A stretch of DNA of 64,000 bases. Source: Nocardiopsis flavescens. Lineage in GTDB: Bacteria > Actinomycetota > Actinomycetes > Streptosporangiales > Streptosporangiaceae. The notes beneath the pieces are model-generated. The model did no database searches. It worked only from the letters and a program-made list of their open reading frames with translations, and was not told the origin of the DNA. Within the stretch, counting starts at the first letter, position 1; each line of letters starts with the position of its first letter. The stretch covers positions 1 to 64,000 of the forward strand of contig NZ_FQZK01000023.1 in assembly GCF_900141985.1 (NCBI RefSeq), written 5' to 3'. Both the position numbers and the translations under genes were made by a program. This document shows, in pieces, positions 43,653 to 50,726 of the stretch.

Positions 43653-45470
43653 GTGGACCGCACGACCGCCGCACCCGGGGCGCCGCTGCCGGTGCCCGCC
43701 GAGCTGACCGCCGGGCACTGGGACCGGGCCTGCGACCTGCTGGCCGCCAAGATGGTCGCCGAGCTGTGCTTCGAGTACGCGCTGGCCCCCGAGGCCGAGG
43801 ACGGGCCCGGCCGCTGGAGCGCCGCCGTGGGCGGTTCCCGCTACCGGTTCGAGGGGCGGCGCACCTCCCTGGACGGGTGGCGGGTGCTGCCGGGGGTCAC
43901 CCGGGTCGGCCCCGACGGGGCCGAGGTGCCCGCCTCCCCGTTCGCGCTCCTGCGCGACCTGGGCGCGGCCGGGGTGGTGGACCCGGCCGTGGAGGCGTTC
44001 ACCGTCGGCGAGCTGACCGCCACCCTGTCCGCCGACGCCCGGCTGGCCGCGCGGGGGCTGACCGCCGCCGAGCTGGCCGACCTGCCCTACGCCGACCTGG
44101 AGGGCCACCAGACCGGGCACCCGTGGATCTTCGCCAACAAGGGGCGGGTGGGCTTCTCCGCGCGCGACCACGCGGAGTTCCCGCCCGAGGCCCGGCGGCC
44201 CGCCCGGATGCCGTGGATCGCGGTCCACTCCTCCCTGGCCGAGTACCACGGGGTGCCCGGCCTGGACGCGGAGGAGCTGCGCGCCCGGGAGCTGGGCGGG
44301 GAGACCACCGCGCGGTTCGCCGCGCGGCTGGCAGCGGCGGCGGCCCCGGCCGGGGAGTACGTGTGGCTGCCGGTGCACCCCTGGCAGTGGGACGAGGTGG
44401 TGGTGCCGCTGTTCGCCGCCGAGCTGGCCCGCGGGCTCGTCGTCCCGCTGGGCGAGGCCGGCGACGACTACCTGCCCCAGCAGTCCATCCGCACGTTCAC
44501 CAACCTGACCAGGCCGGACCGGTTCAACGTCAAGCTGTCGCTGGCCATCCTCAACACCATGGTCTACCGGGGCATCCCCACCGAGCTGTGCCGGGCCGCC
44601 CCGGTGAGCACGGGGTGGGTGCACGCGCTGCACGCCCGGGACGCGTTCCTGTCCGAGCGGCACCGCGTGATCCTGCCCGGCGAGGTGGCCGCCGTGGCGG
44701 TACGCCACCCGGTGCTGGAGGACATCCCGGACGCGCCCTACCGGCACCGGCAGCTGCTGGGCGCGCTGTGGCGCGAGCCGGTCGCCGAGAGCCTGGACCC
44801 GGGCGAGCGGGCGCGCACCCTGGCCGCGCTGCTGCACGTGGACGGCAAGGGGCGGGCGTTCACCGCCGAGCTGGTGGAGCGGTCCGGCCTGAGCACCGAG
44901 GAGTGGCTGGCCGCCCTGTTCGGCGCGGTGCTGCCGCCGCTGCTGCACCTGCTGTACCGGTACGGGCTGGCGTTCAACCCGCACGGCGAGAACACCATCG
45001 TCGTCTTCGACGGGCGGGACCGGCCGGTGCGGCTGGCGGTCAAGGACTTCGTGGACGACATGAAGCTGCTGGACACCGACCTGCCCGAGTACGAGGGGCT
45101 GCCGGCGGAGGCGCTGGGGGTGCTGATGCGCTTCGACGCCCGCGAGCTGACCTCGTCGGTGGCCAAGTCCCTGTTCATCGGGCACTTCCGGTACCTGGCA
45201 CCGCTGGTCCAGGAGCAGCTGGGGGTGGCCGAGGAGCGGTTCTGGGCGCTGGTGCGCGCCGAGATCGACCGGTACCACGCCGAGTTCCCCGAGCTGGCCG
45301 ACCGGTTCGCGCTGTTCGACCTGCTGGCGCCGGAGTACGAGCGGGTGTGCCTGAACCGGGAGCGGCTGCTGGGCGGCGGCTACCACGACCGCGCCGAGCG
45401 CGACGCCGAGTTCCACCTGGACGCCCCCGCGATCCCCAACCCGCTGCACACCCCGGAAGAGGACCGATGA
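43653..45470 (+). CDS. NIS siderophore synthetase (IucA/IucC family), copy 2
   Basis: About 605 residues from the GTG at 43653, which has ggaggagggg eight bases upstream; the GTG at 43644 overlaps the preceding stop but lies within this ribosome site. Motifs: GHQTGHPWIFANKGRVGF, WLPVHPWQWDEV, QQSIRTFTNL, FNPHGENTIVV, LAVKDFVDD. Together with copy 1 it would make two successive condensations, as IucA and IucC do for citrate, or act on two carboxyl groups of another acid. Its stop overlaps the glutamine-synthetase-like gene (ATGA). Confidence 0.94.
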   Translation: MDRTTAAPGAPLPVPAELTAGHWDRACDLLAAKMVAELCFEYALAPEAEDGPGRWSAAVGGSRYRFEGRRTSLDGWRVLPGVTRVGPDGAEVPASPFALLRDLGAAGVVDPAVEAFTVGELTATLSADARLAARGLTAAELADLPYADLEGHQTGHPWIFANKGRVGFSARDHAEFPPEARRPARMPWIAVHSSLAEYHGVPGLDAEELRARELGGETTARFAARLAAAAAPAGEYVWLPVHPWQWDEVVVPLFAAELARGLVVPLGEAGDDYLPQQSIRTFTNLTRPDRFNVKLSLAILNTMVYRGIPTELCRAAPVSTGWVHALHARDAFLSERHRVILPGEVAAVAVRHPVLEDIPDAPYRHRQLLGALWREPVAESLDPGERARTLAALLHVDGKGRAFTAELVERSGLSTEEWLAALFGAVLPPLLHLLYRYGLAFNPHGENTIVVFDGRDRPVRLAVKDFVDDMKLLDTDLPEYEGLPAEALGVLMRFDARELTSSVAKSLFIGHFRYLAPLVQEQLGVAEERFWALVRAEIDRYHAEFPELADRFALFDLLAPEYERVCLNRERLLGGGYHDRAERDAEFHLDAPAIPNPLHTPEEDR

Positions 45471-46894
45471 GCCCGCTGATCGGGGACGGCCTGCCGCCCC
45501 TGTACGAGACCCTGCCCCCGTCTCCCCCGCCGCCGCCCTTCCCGGTGCCGCTGGAGCGGCTGCGCGCCGACGTGGAGGCCGGGGGGATCACCGACGTCAT
45601 CGTGGCCCTGCCCGACCTCCAGGGGCGGGTGCAGGGCAGCCGGGTGGCACCGCGCGACTTCGCGGAGCGGGTGCTGGAGCACGGGTTCGATGCCTGCCTG
45701 TACCTGCTGGCCACCGACGTGGAGATGGAGTCGCGGCCGGGGTACGCCACCGACCCGTGGGGCGGAGGGCTGGGGGACTTCGCGATCCTGCCGGACCCGG
45801 GGACCCTGCGCTACCTGCCCTGGGACCCGGGGACCGCGCTCGTGCTGGGCGACGCCCTGGACGCGGACGGACGGCCCGTGCCGGTGGCGCCGCGGCAGGT
45901 GCTCAAGGAGCAGCTGGAGCGGCTGGCGGAGCGGGGGTGGCGGGCGCTGGCGGGCACGGAGCTGGAGTTCCTTGTGTTCCGCGACTCCTACCAGGAGGCG
46001 TTCGAGCGGGACTACCGGGGGCTGACGACGGCGACCCGGTTCAACTCCGACTACGCGCTGCCCGAGGTGACCGAGATCGACCCGCTGATGCGGCGCATCC
46101 GCACCGCGATGGAGCGGACGGGAATGCGGGTGGAGTCGGCGCGGGGCGAGTGCCACCCGGGGCAGTACGAGATCGTGTTCCGCTACGACGACGCGCTGCG
46201 GACCTGCGACAACCACGTGGTGTACAAGGCGGGGGCCAGGGCGCTGGCGGCCCAGGCCGGGGCGGCGCTGACGTTCATGGCCAAGTACGACGGCGGCGAG
46301 GGCAACTCGTGCCACGTGCACCTGTCTCTGCGCGACGAGACCGGGGCTCCGGTCTTCGCCGACGACGGGTCGGGGCGGTACGGGATGTCCGAGCACATGG
46401 AGCACTTCGTGGCGGGGCAGCTGGCGTGCATGCGGGAGTTCGCGCTGCTGCACGCGCCCAACGTGAACTCGTTCAAGCGGCTGTCGCCGCAGGCGTACGC
46501 GCCGAGTTCGATCGCGTGGGGGCTGGACAACCGCACCTGCCCGGTGCGGGTGGTGGGGCAGGGCGAGTCGGCGCGGATCGAGTTCCGGGTGCCGGGCGGG
46601 GACGCCAACCCCTACCTGTCGGTGGCGGCGATCATCGCGGCGGGGCTGTACGGGATCGACCAGGCGCTGCCGCTGCCGGAGCCGACGGCGGGGGACGCGG
46701 GGGCGGCCGACCTGCCCCGGCTGCCGGCCTCCCTGGAGGAGGCCGTCCTCGCCTGGGAGAACAGCGAGATCGCCCGCGCGGTCTTCGGCCCGGACGTCGT
46801 CCGCCACTACGCGGCGGCGGGGCGCGCGGAGCTGGCCGCCTTCTCCGCGACCGTGACCGACTTCGAGCGCCGCCGCCACTTCGAGCGCGGGTAG
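45467..46894 (+). CDS. Glutamine-synthetase-like gamma-glutamyl-amine ligase in the siderophore operon
   Basis: 475 residues of the PuuA/GlnA3-like branch of the glutamine synthetase superfamily. Catalytic motifs are intact: GTELEFLVF (metal), ARGECHPGQYEIVF (metal), GNSCHVHLSL (metal/His), VNSFKRLSPQAYAPSSIAWG (Arg and ATP region) and ARIEFRVPGGDANPYL. The N-terminal beta-grasp region is short and preceded by a Pro-rich stretch. Known relatives ligate glutamate to polyamines including cadaverine (GlnA3) or putrescine (PuuA). It overlaps copy 2 of the synthetase (ATGA), so it belongs to the operon. It may add glutamate to a siderophore amine or detoxify surplus diamine. A terminator follows. 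Confidence 0.88.
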   Translation: MSPLIGDGLPPLYETLPPSPPPPPFPVPLERLRADVEAGGITDVIVALPDLQGRVQGSRVAPRDFAERVLEHGFDACLYLLATDVEMESRPGYATDPWGGGLGDFAILPDPGTLRYLPWDPGTALVLGDALDADGRPVPVAPRQVLKEQLERLAERGWRALAGTELEFLVFRDSYQEAFERDYRGLTTATRFNSDYALPEVTEIDPLMRRIRTAMERTGMRVESARGECHPGQYEIVFRYDDALRTCDNHVVYKAGARALAAQAGAALTFMAKYDGGEGNSCHVHLSLRDETGAPVFADDGSGRYGMSEHMEHFVAGQLACMREFALLHAPNVNSFKRLSPQAYAPSSIAWGLDNRTCPVRVVGQGESARIEFRVPGGDANPYLSVAAIIAAGLYGIDQALPLPEPTAGDAGAADLPRLPASLEEAVLAWENSEIARAVFGPDVVRHYAAAGRAELAAFSATVTDFERRRHFERG

Positions 46895-46903
46895 ACGCGG
46901 AAC

Positions 46904-46928
46904 GCCCCGCCGGGTTCCCCGGCGGGGC
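46904..46928 (+). terminator. Hairpin terminator of the siderophore operon
   Basis: Perfect 11-bp stem (GCCCCGCCGGG and its complement) with a 3-base loop, ten bases after the ligase stop codon. Confidence 0.8.
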
Positions 46929-46960
46929 ACGGTTCATCTGCGGCAGCCAGACTGGACCGT

Positions 46961-47467
46961 ATGCGAACCCTCTACCTCACCCTCTCCGGCGCCTCCACCA
47001 CCCCGGAGGAGACCGCCCCCGACCTGGTCCGCCTGCTCCAGGACGACGGGTGGCGGGTCACCGTGCTGTGCACGCCGACGGGCACCCGCTTCCACGACCT
47101 GGCCGCGCTGGAGGAGCTGACCGGCGAACCGGTGCGCGTGGAGTTCCGCCGTCCCGGGACCGGGGTGAGCCTGCCGCCGCCGGACGCGGTCCTGGCCTGC
47201 CCGTGGTCGTTCAACAGCACCAACAAGACGGCCCTCGGCATCACGGACACGTTCGCGGTCGCGCTGGTCTGCGAGATGATCGGCTGCGGAGTGCCGACGT
47301 TCGTGGTCCCCGAGCCCGGTGCCGGACTGACCGGCCACCCCGCATGGGATCGCAGCCGGCGCATGTTGGAGGAGATCCCGAACGTCACCCTGCTGCGCGG
47401 CGCGACCCGCGGCCTTCCGGAGTGGCGCCGGGTCGCCGATGCGCTCGCCGCCGCTCCGACCGCCTGA
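46961..47467 (+). CDS. HFCD-family flavoprotein
   Basis: 168 residues resembling the homo-oligomeric flavin-containing Cys decarboxylase (HFCD) family. The N-terminal YLTLSGASTTPEETAPDLVRLL is a Rossmann-like phosphate loop region; PWSFNSTNKTALGITDTFAV matches the family's P-x-T-x-N-T-x-xK-xxGI-x-D region, followed by VPTFVVPEP. Members decarboxylate peptidyl or phosphopantothenoyl cysteine. The usual active-site His is not evident, so activity is uncertain. A CAGACT box seven bases before the ATG suggests leaderless expression independent of the siderophore operon. Confidence 0.7.
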   Translation: MRTLYLTLSGASTTPEETAPDLVRLLQDDGWRVTVLCTPTGTRFHDLAALEELTGEPVRVEFRRPGTGVSLPPPDAVLACPWSFNSTNKTALGITDTFAVALVCEMIGCGVPTFVVPEPGAGLTGHPAWDRSRRMLEEIPNVTLLRGATRGLPEWRRVADALAAAPTA

Positions 47468-47620
47468 AGCAGGTCCCGGGTCGTTCGGCGGGCGGGTCCG
47501 CCCGGCCCGGCGGTGGTGGCCAGGACCCGGACACGTCAGACCCTCCATCAGCACGGCCGCCGGTGGCGACCGGTACCGGTAGTAGGGTGTCCCCCGGTCA
47601 TCCCCTGCTGGTGTCAGGTG

Positions 47621-47902
47621 ATGACCACGCCCCGTCCGGTGTTAGCGCACCGGCCGGGGCACCTGCGTTTTCGCGTTGTTCCGGGGGTCGACCGCCGTCT
47701 CCACGACCTGGAAGAGCGGGTTCCAGGGACCGACCCGATCCTCTGGCACGAGAGCGGCCACAGCGGTGTCAACGGCACTCGCGTCGAGGTCGCCGACCTT
47801 CCCGGCGGGGCCGCCGTCCGCGACTCCGAGCACTCCGCCGACGGCCGTCTCCCCTTCTTCCCCCCCGAGTGGACCGCCTTCCTCCAGCCGGCCCGCGGCT
47901 GA
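47621..47902 (+). CDS. DUF397-domain protein
   Basis: 93 residues. The C-terminal two thirds is a DUF397 domain: WHESGHSGVNGTRVEVADL, AAVRDSEHS and PFFPPEWTAFLQ. These small proteins nearly always accompany XRE/DUF5753 regulators in actinobacteria (WhiJ-like loci), where they modulate the DNA-binding partner. Such a regulator lies 3 kb downstream at 50723, with HIT/ThiF genes between. The start is uncertain because the N-terminal 40 residues are atypical for the family. A TAGTAG box upstream may be its promoter. Confidence 0.75.
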   Translation: MTTPRPVLAHRPGHLRFRVVPGVDRRLHDLEERVPGTDPILWHESGHSGVNGTRVEVADLPGGAAVRDSEHSADGRLPFFPPEWTAFLQPARG

Positions 47903-48119
47903 CCTTCCCCCCGCTCCACCAGCCCTGTACAACACCACCGGTGCCCGGTTGGGCCCGCGCTCCTGCCGGTCATCGCCGTGTTCACCCCGTATCCCCGGGC
48001 GCAACTTCGAGCAAGCGCATTGTCCCCACACGCGTCGCCGGGCTTCCATGGGTTGAGGGGGCCGCTACGGGCCCGAAACGGATGCCGGTCAACCTGCCAC
48101 GGACAACGAGGAGGCCACC
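47903..48119. other. Gap between DUF397 gene and the short ORF
   Basis: No recognisable gene. Composition is less GC-rich than neighbouring operons. It ends in gaggagg (48108-48114), an excellent ribosome site for the seven-codon ORF listed next. Confidence 0.4.
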
Positions 48120-48143
48120 GTGAACGACGACGGCAACAACTGA
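48120..48143 (+). CDS. Possible seven-codon peptide gene (MNDDGNN), microcin-C-precursor-like
   Basis: A GTG preceded by gaggagg with a 5-base spacer starts a seven-codon frame encoding M-N-D-D-G-N-N and stop. A terminator-like hairpin follows 30 bases later. The E. coli microcin C precursor MccA is also seven residues and ends in Asn, the residue adenylated by the ThiF-family enzyme MccB; a ThiF-type enzyme coupled to a HIT protein lies directly downstream but on the opposite strand. That orientation differs from mccA-mccB operons, so this may be coincidence. No other evidence of expression. Confidence 0.3.
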   Translation: MNDDGNN

Positions 48144-48171
48144 CACCGAGCACCACCCGGGAGAAGCGACA

Positions 48172-48202
48172 GCGGGGCGGCCCCCTTTCAGGGCCACCCC
48201 GC
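48172..48202. terminator. Hairpin between the short ORF and the convergent HIT gene
   Basis: 12-bp stem with one mismatch (GCGGGGCGGCCC against GGGCCACCCCGC, loop CCTTTCA). Its position allows termination of both the plus-strand transcript over the short ORF and the HIT/ThiF operon. Confidence 0.6.
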
Positions 48203-48240
48203 ACCCGTTCTCCGAGCCCCTGCGCCAACGGGCCACACGG

Positions 48241-48726
48241 TCATCCGGCCGCTGTCCTGATCCGTGCGGCGACCTCCGCCAGCCACCCGTCCTCGGCCCG
48301 CTCGTGGTCGTGCGAGGACAGATACCCCTCATACCGGTCGAAGTAGCCCGTGGCCGTCGACGCCACCGCACGCCACCCCCGGCCCGCGTTCCCCGCCGTC
48401 CCGTGCATCGGGAAGAGCTTGGCGTGGGCGTGGTCCACCCCGTACCCCTCGTACATGATCCCGGTGCGCGCCACATCGGTGAACGCGGCGTCCAACAGCC
48501 GCGCCACCTCCCGGGCCGCCAGGTGCAGTGCGGCGTACTCCCCCGCCTCCAGGTCCACCACGTAGCTGCTCCGGTGGGCCTTGGGGATCACCACCGAGAA
48601 CCCCTCGGTGTTGGGAGAGGTCGACAGGAACGCCAGATGGCCGGCGTCCTCCCAGATCCGGTGTGCCGGGGCCCGTCCGGCGGCGATCCGGCAGAAGACA
48701 CACCGCGCGTCGTGGTCGGCGCTCAT
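48241..48726 (-). CDS. HIT-family nucleotide hydrolase/transferase
   Basis: 161 residues. The N-terminal CVFCRIAAG zinc-type motif and IPKAHRSSYVVDL are typical of HIT proteins. The histidine triad region reads VDHAHAKLFPMHG: the first two His, including the nucleophile position, are present and the third is Lys. HIT enzymes cleave AMP- or phosphoramidate-linked compounds; one (MccH) inactivates microcin-C-type peptidyl adenylates. The ATG overlaps the ThiF stop (ATGA), so the pair is translationally coupled and probably acts on the same pathway. Confidence 0.88.
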   Translation of the reverse strand: MSADHDARCVFCRIAAGRAPAHRIWEDAGHLAFLSTSPNTEGFSVVIPKAHRSSYVVDLEAGEYAALHLAAREVARLLDAAFTDVARTGIMYEGYGVDHAHAKLFPMHGTAGNAGRGWRAVASTATGYFDRYEGYLSSHDHERAEDGWLAEVAARIRTAAG

Positions 48727-49823
48727 CGAACCCCCTCCCGGACCGGAACGGCAGCGGCACAGGTGGAGCAGTCCGGGTCGCGCTCCGTGTCCTGGCCGTC
48801 GAGCATCAGATCGTGCGACCACACCCCCATCCGCCGGTTCAGGGACGCCGGGGTGCCGAAGCCGCCCAGATACCGGAGTGCGTCCAGAGCGGCCAGGGAT
48901 GAGGCCAGCATATTGACCGGACCGTTGGACGGTGCTTGGTAACGGCCGTTGATCCCGGCCACCAGCCGGGACAGCTCGGCTTCCCCCTCCGGGGCGCCGG
49001 CGGTGAGCGGACGGCAGTCCCAGCATCCGGTCGCCCCAGGTATCACCAGCGGACCCCACACCGCGATGTCGTTGACGTAGCAGGCGTTCATCCAGGGCGT
49101 TCCATTCCGGACACAGTAAGCGTTGACCGTGCCCGTCAGTCCCGGGGAGTCGGCCGAGACCACGAACAGGTCGCAGTCGGGCAGGCCCTCCAGGTCCTCC
49201 CCGGCCCCGACATCGCGGACCGCCGGCAGCACCCGACAGTCGCGGTTGCGCCGTTGCAGTTCCCTGGCGAGCACCTCGGCTTTGGGCAGCCCGATGTCGG
49301 CCTCGGTGAACAGGAACTGGCGGGTCAGGTTGCTCAGCTCCACGTGGTCGGCGTCCACGAGGACCAGTTCGCCGACCCCGGCGGTGGCCAGGGTCACCGC
49401 CACCAGGCTGCCGATGCCCCCACACCCCAGCAACACCACCCGGGCCCGCGCCAGCCGGAGCTGGACCTGCACCGCATCGGCACCTGAGAGTTCGTAGAAC
49501 AGGGAGTGGCGGCTGTAGCGGTCGGCCGGGTCGTAGGCGTGCGCGGAGATCAGGTGGTTGCCGTCGTCAAGCAACCGCATCACCGCTTCGGCTCGGGAGG
49601 TGTCCGCTTCGCAAAGGTCGTCCAGGAACGAGCGGGCCTCGGCCCGGGTACGTGGTTCATGGAAGTGGCCGGCCAGACGTAGCAGGGGTTCCCACAGCGT
49701 GCGGTCGTGTACGGGCCGCCGTATCGACCCGAACCCGAGGAACAGCGCCCCGTCCTGGAAGCCCACGCGTACATAGGGAGCAAGTACACGCGGGGGATCA
49801 TCGCGGGTCGAAACAGAGTGCAT
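48723..49823 (-). CDS. ThiF/MccB-family adenylyltransferase (E1-like)
   Basis: 366 residues. The ~110-residue N-terminal region is compatible with a peptide-binding domain as in MccB. The adenylation domain follows: LLGCGGIGSLVAVTLATAG (nucleotide site), VDADHVELSNLTRQ with the Arg finger, and GLPKAEVL with the conserved Lys. Two CxxC pairs (CWDC, CSTC) likely bind structural zinc. Family members adenylate the C-terminus of a protein or peptide (ThiS, MoaD, MccA). Length is close to MccB (about 350). A ubiquitin-like partner is not visible here; the HIT gene is coupled downstream. Substrate unknown. Confidence 0.87.
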   Translation of the reverse strand: MHSVSTRDDPPRVLAPYVRVGFQDGALFLGFGSIRRPVHDRTLWEPLLRLAGHFHEPRTRAEARSFLDDLCEADTSRAEAVMRLLDDGNHLISAHAYDPADRYSRHSLFYELSGADAVQVQLRLARARVVLLGCGGIGSLVAVTLATAGVGELVLVDADHVELSNLTRQFLFTEADIGLPKAEVLARELQRRNRDCRVLPAVRDVGAGEDLEGLPDCDLFVVSADSPGLTGTVNAYCVRNGTPWMNACYVNDIAVWGPLVIPGATGCWDCRPLTAGAPEGEAELSRLVAGINGRYQAPSNGPVNMLASSLAALDALRYLGGFGTPASLNRRMGVWSHDLMLDGQDTERDPDCSTCAAAVPVREGVR

Positions 49824-49993
49824 GTGCCTGCCACCTCACCGTCCGTGAACACCGAATTGGCGTGAGCGTACGGCGGCGGCAACGGCTCAGAGCAGGGATT
49901 GCGCGAGATTGCTCCTGTGACCGTCACCGAACCCTGCCTCCGAGCCGCTTTGCTCCTAGATACTCAAAACACATCCCGGCACCGAGGAGGATC

Positions 49994-50194
49994 GTGAAAC
50001 TCCGTAAGCTCGGCACCACCTCCCACGGAGGAAACTGCCCCACCCTGTACGAGACCGATACCGGGAGCATCGTCGTCCAGGGCTACCGGCTCACCGACCC
50101 CGAAGCCCTCGCCCAACTCGCGGACATACTGCCCGGCGAGGAATTCGTCGTAGTCCCCCGCGAACTGCTGACCCGCTTCGCCCCCGAGGAGTGA
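49994..50194 (+). CDS. Small conserved protein of the WhiJ-like regulator cassette
   Basis: 66 residues starting at a GTG with a strong ribosome site (gaggagg). Sequence features: KLRKLGTTSHGGNCPTLYET, a beta-rich middle (GSIVVQGYRL) and a helical, acidic end. Proteins of this size and GNCPTLY-type motif recur in actinobacteria just before DUF6879 and XRE genes; their function is unknown. The next gene begins one base after its stop. Divergent from the ThiF gene across a 170-base AT-richer promoter region. Confidence 0.75.
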   Translation: MKLRKLGTTSHGGNCPTLYETDTGSIVVQGYRLTDPEALAQLADILPGEEFVVVPRELLTRFAPEE

Positions 50195-50195
50195 C

Positions 50196-50726
50196 GTGTC
50201 CGACCTCGTTTCCGGAGAAGCCTTCAACGAGCTCTTCCGGCAATACCGCCATACCGCCTGGCGGCTGGAGACCCGTACCTTCTATGGCGTCCTCATCGAG
50301 AACGAGCCCTTCCAGCGGTGGCTGACCGGCGACGACTCCGACATCGAGTGGTTCAAGCCCTGGCTGACGATGATGAAAGCGGAACTCGCCACCGGCAAGC
50401 GCATGGAACGGGTCCGGCTCATCGACGACCCGCCCTCGGACTACCTGCGCTGGGAGCTGTGGGGCACCCCCTACAACCTCGGTGTCGGCGAGGACATCCG
50501 CTACCTGCCCCGCACCCACCCCATCGTCACCGAGCTGCCAGGGCACGACTTCTGGGTCTTCGACAGCCGCACCGTCGCCCGCCTGGAGTTCGACGACAAG
50601 GGTGATGTCCTGGGCGCCGCGCTCACGGAAGACCCCCGACAGGTGCTCACCGCACTCCAGGCCCGCGACGCCGCCTGGCACCACGCCCTGCCCTTCACGG
50701 AGTACATGGCCACCCGCGCCCTATGA
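50196..50726 (+). CDS. DUF6879-family protein
   Basis: 176 residues, acidic, rich in aromatic residues, with no signal peptide or membrane segment. RQYRHTAWRLETRTFYGV, ERVRLIDDPPSDYLRWEL and EDIRYLPR are typical of the DUF6879 family, which accompanies XRE/DUF5753 regulators. It starts one base after the small protein and its stop overlaps the XRE gene (ATGA), giving a tightly coupled three-gene operon. It is presumably a partner or effector of the regulator. Confidence 0.85.
   Translation: MSDLVSGEAFNELFRQYRHTAWRLETRTFYGVLIENEPFQRWLTGDDSDIEWFKPWLTMMKAELATGKRMERVRLIDDPPSDYLRWELWGTPYNLGVGEDIRYLPRTHPIVTELPGHDFWVFDSRTVARLEFDDKGDVLGAALTEDPRQVLTALQARDAAWHHALPFTEYMATRAL

Noticed and set aside
36835..46894. 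Desferrioxamine (desABCD) cluster
   Set aside because: Decarboxylase and monooxygenase resemble DesA/DesB, but there are two NIS synthetases, a non-DesC-like GNAT, an MFS exporter and an amide ligase, so a plain des assignment does not fit.
49900..49990. 16-codon minus-strand ORF (MCFEYLGAKRLGGRVR) upstream of ThiF as peptide precursor
   Set aside because: It is in the expected orientation for a MccA-like precursor, but has no ribosome site, ends in Arg, and overlaps the presumed ThiF promoter boxes.
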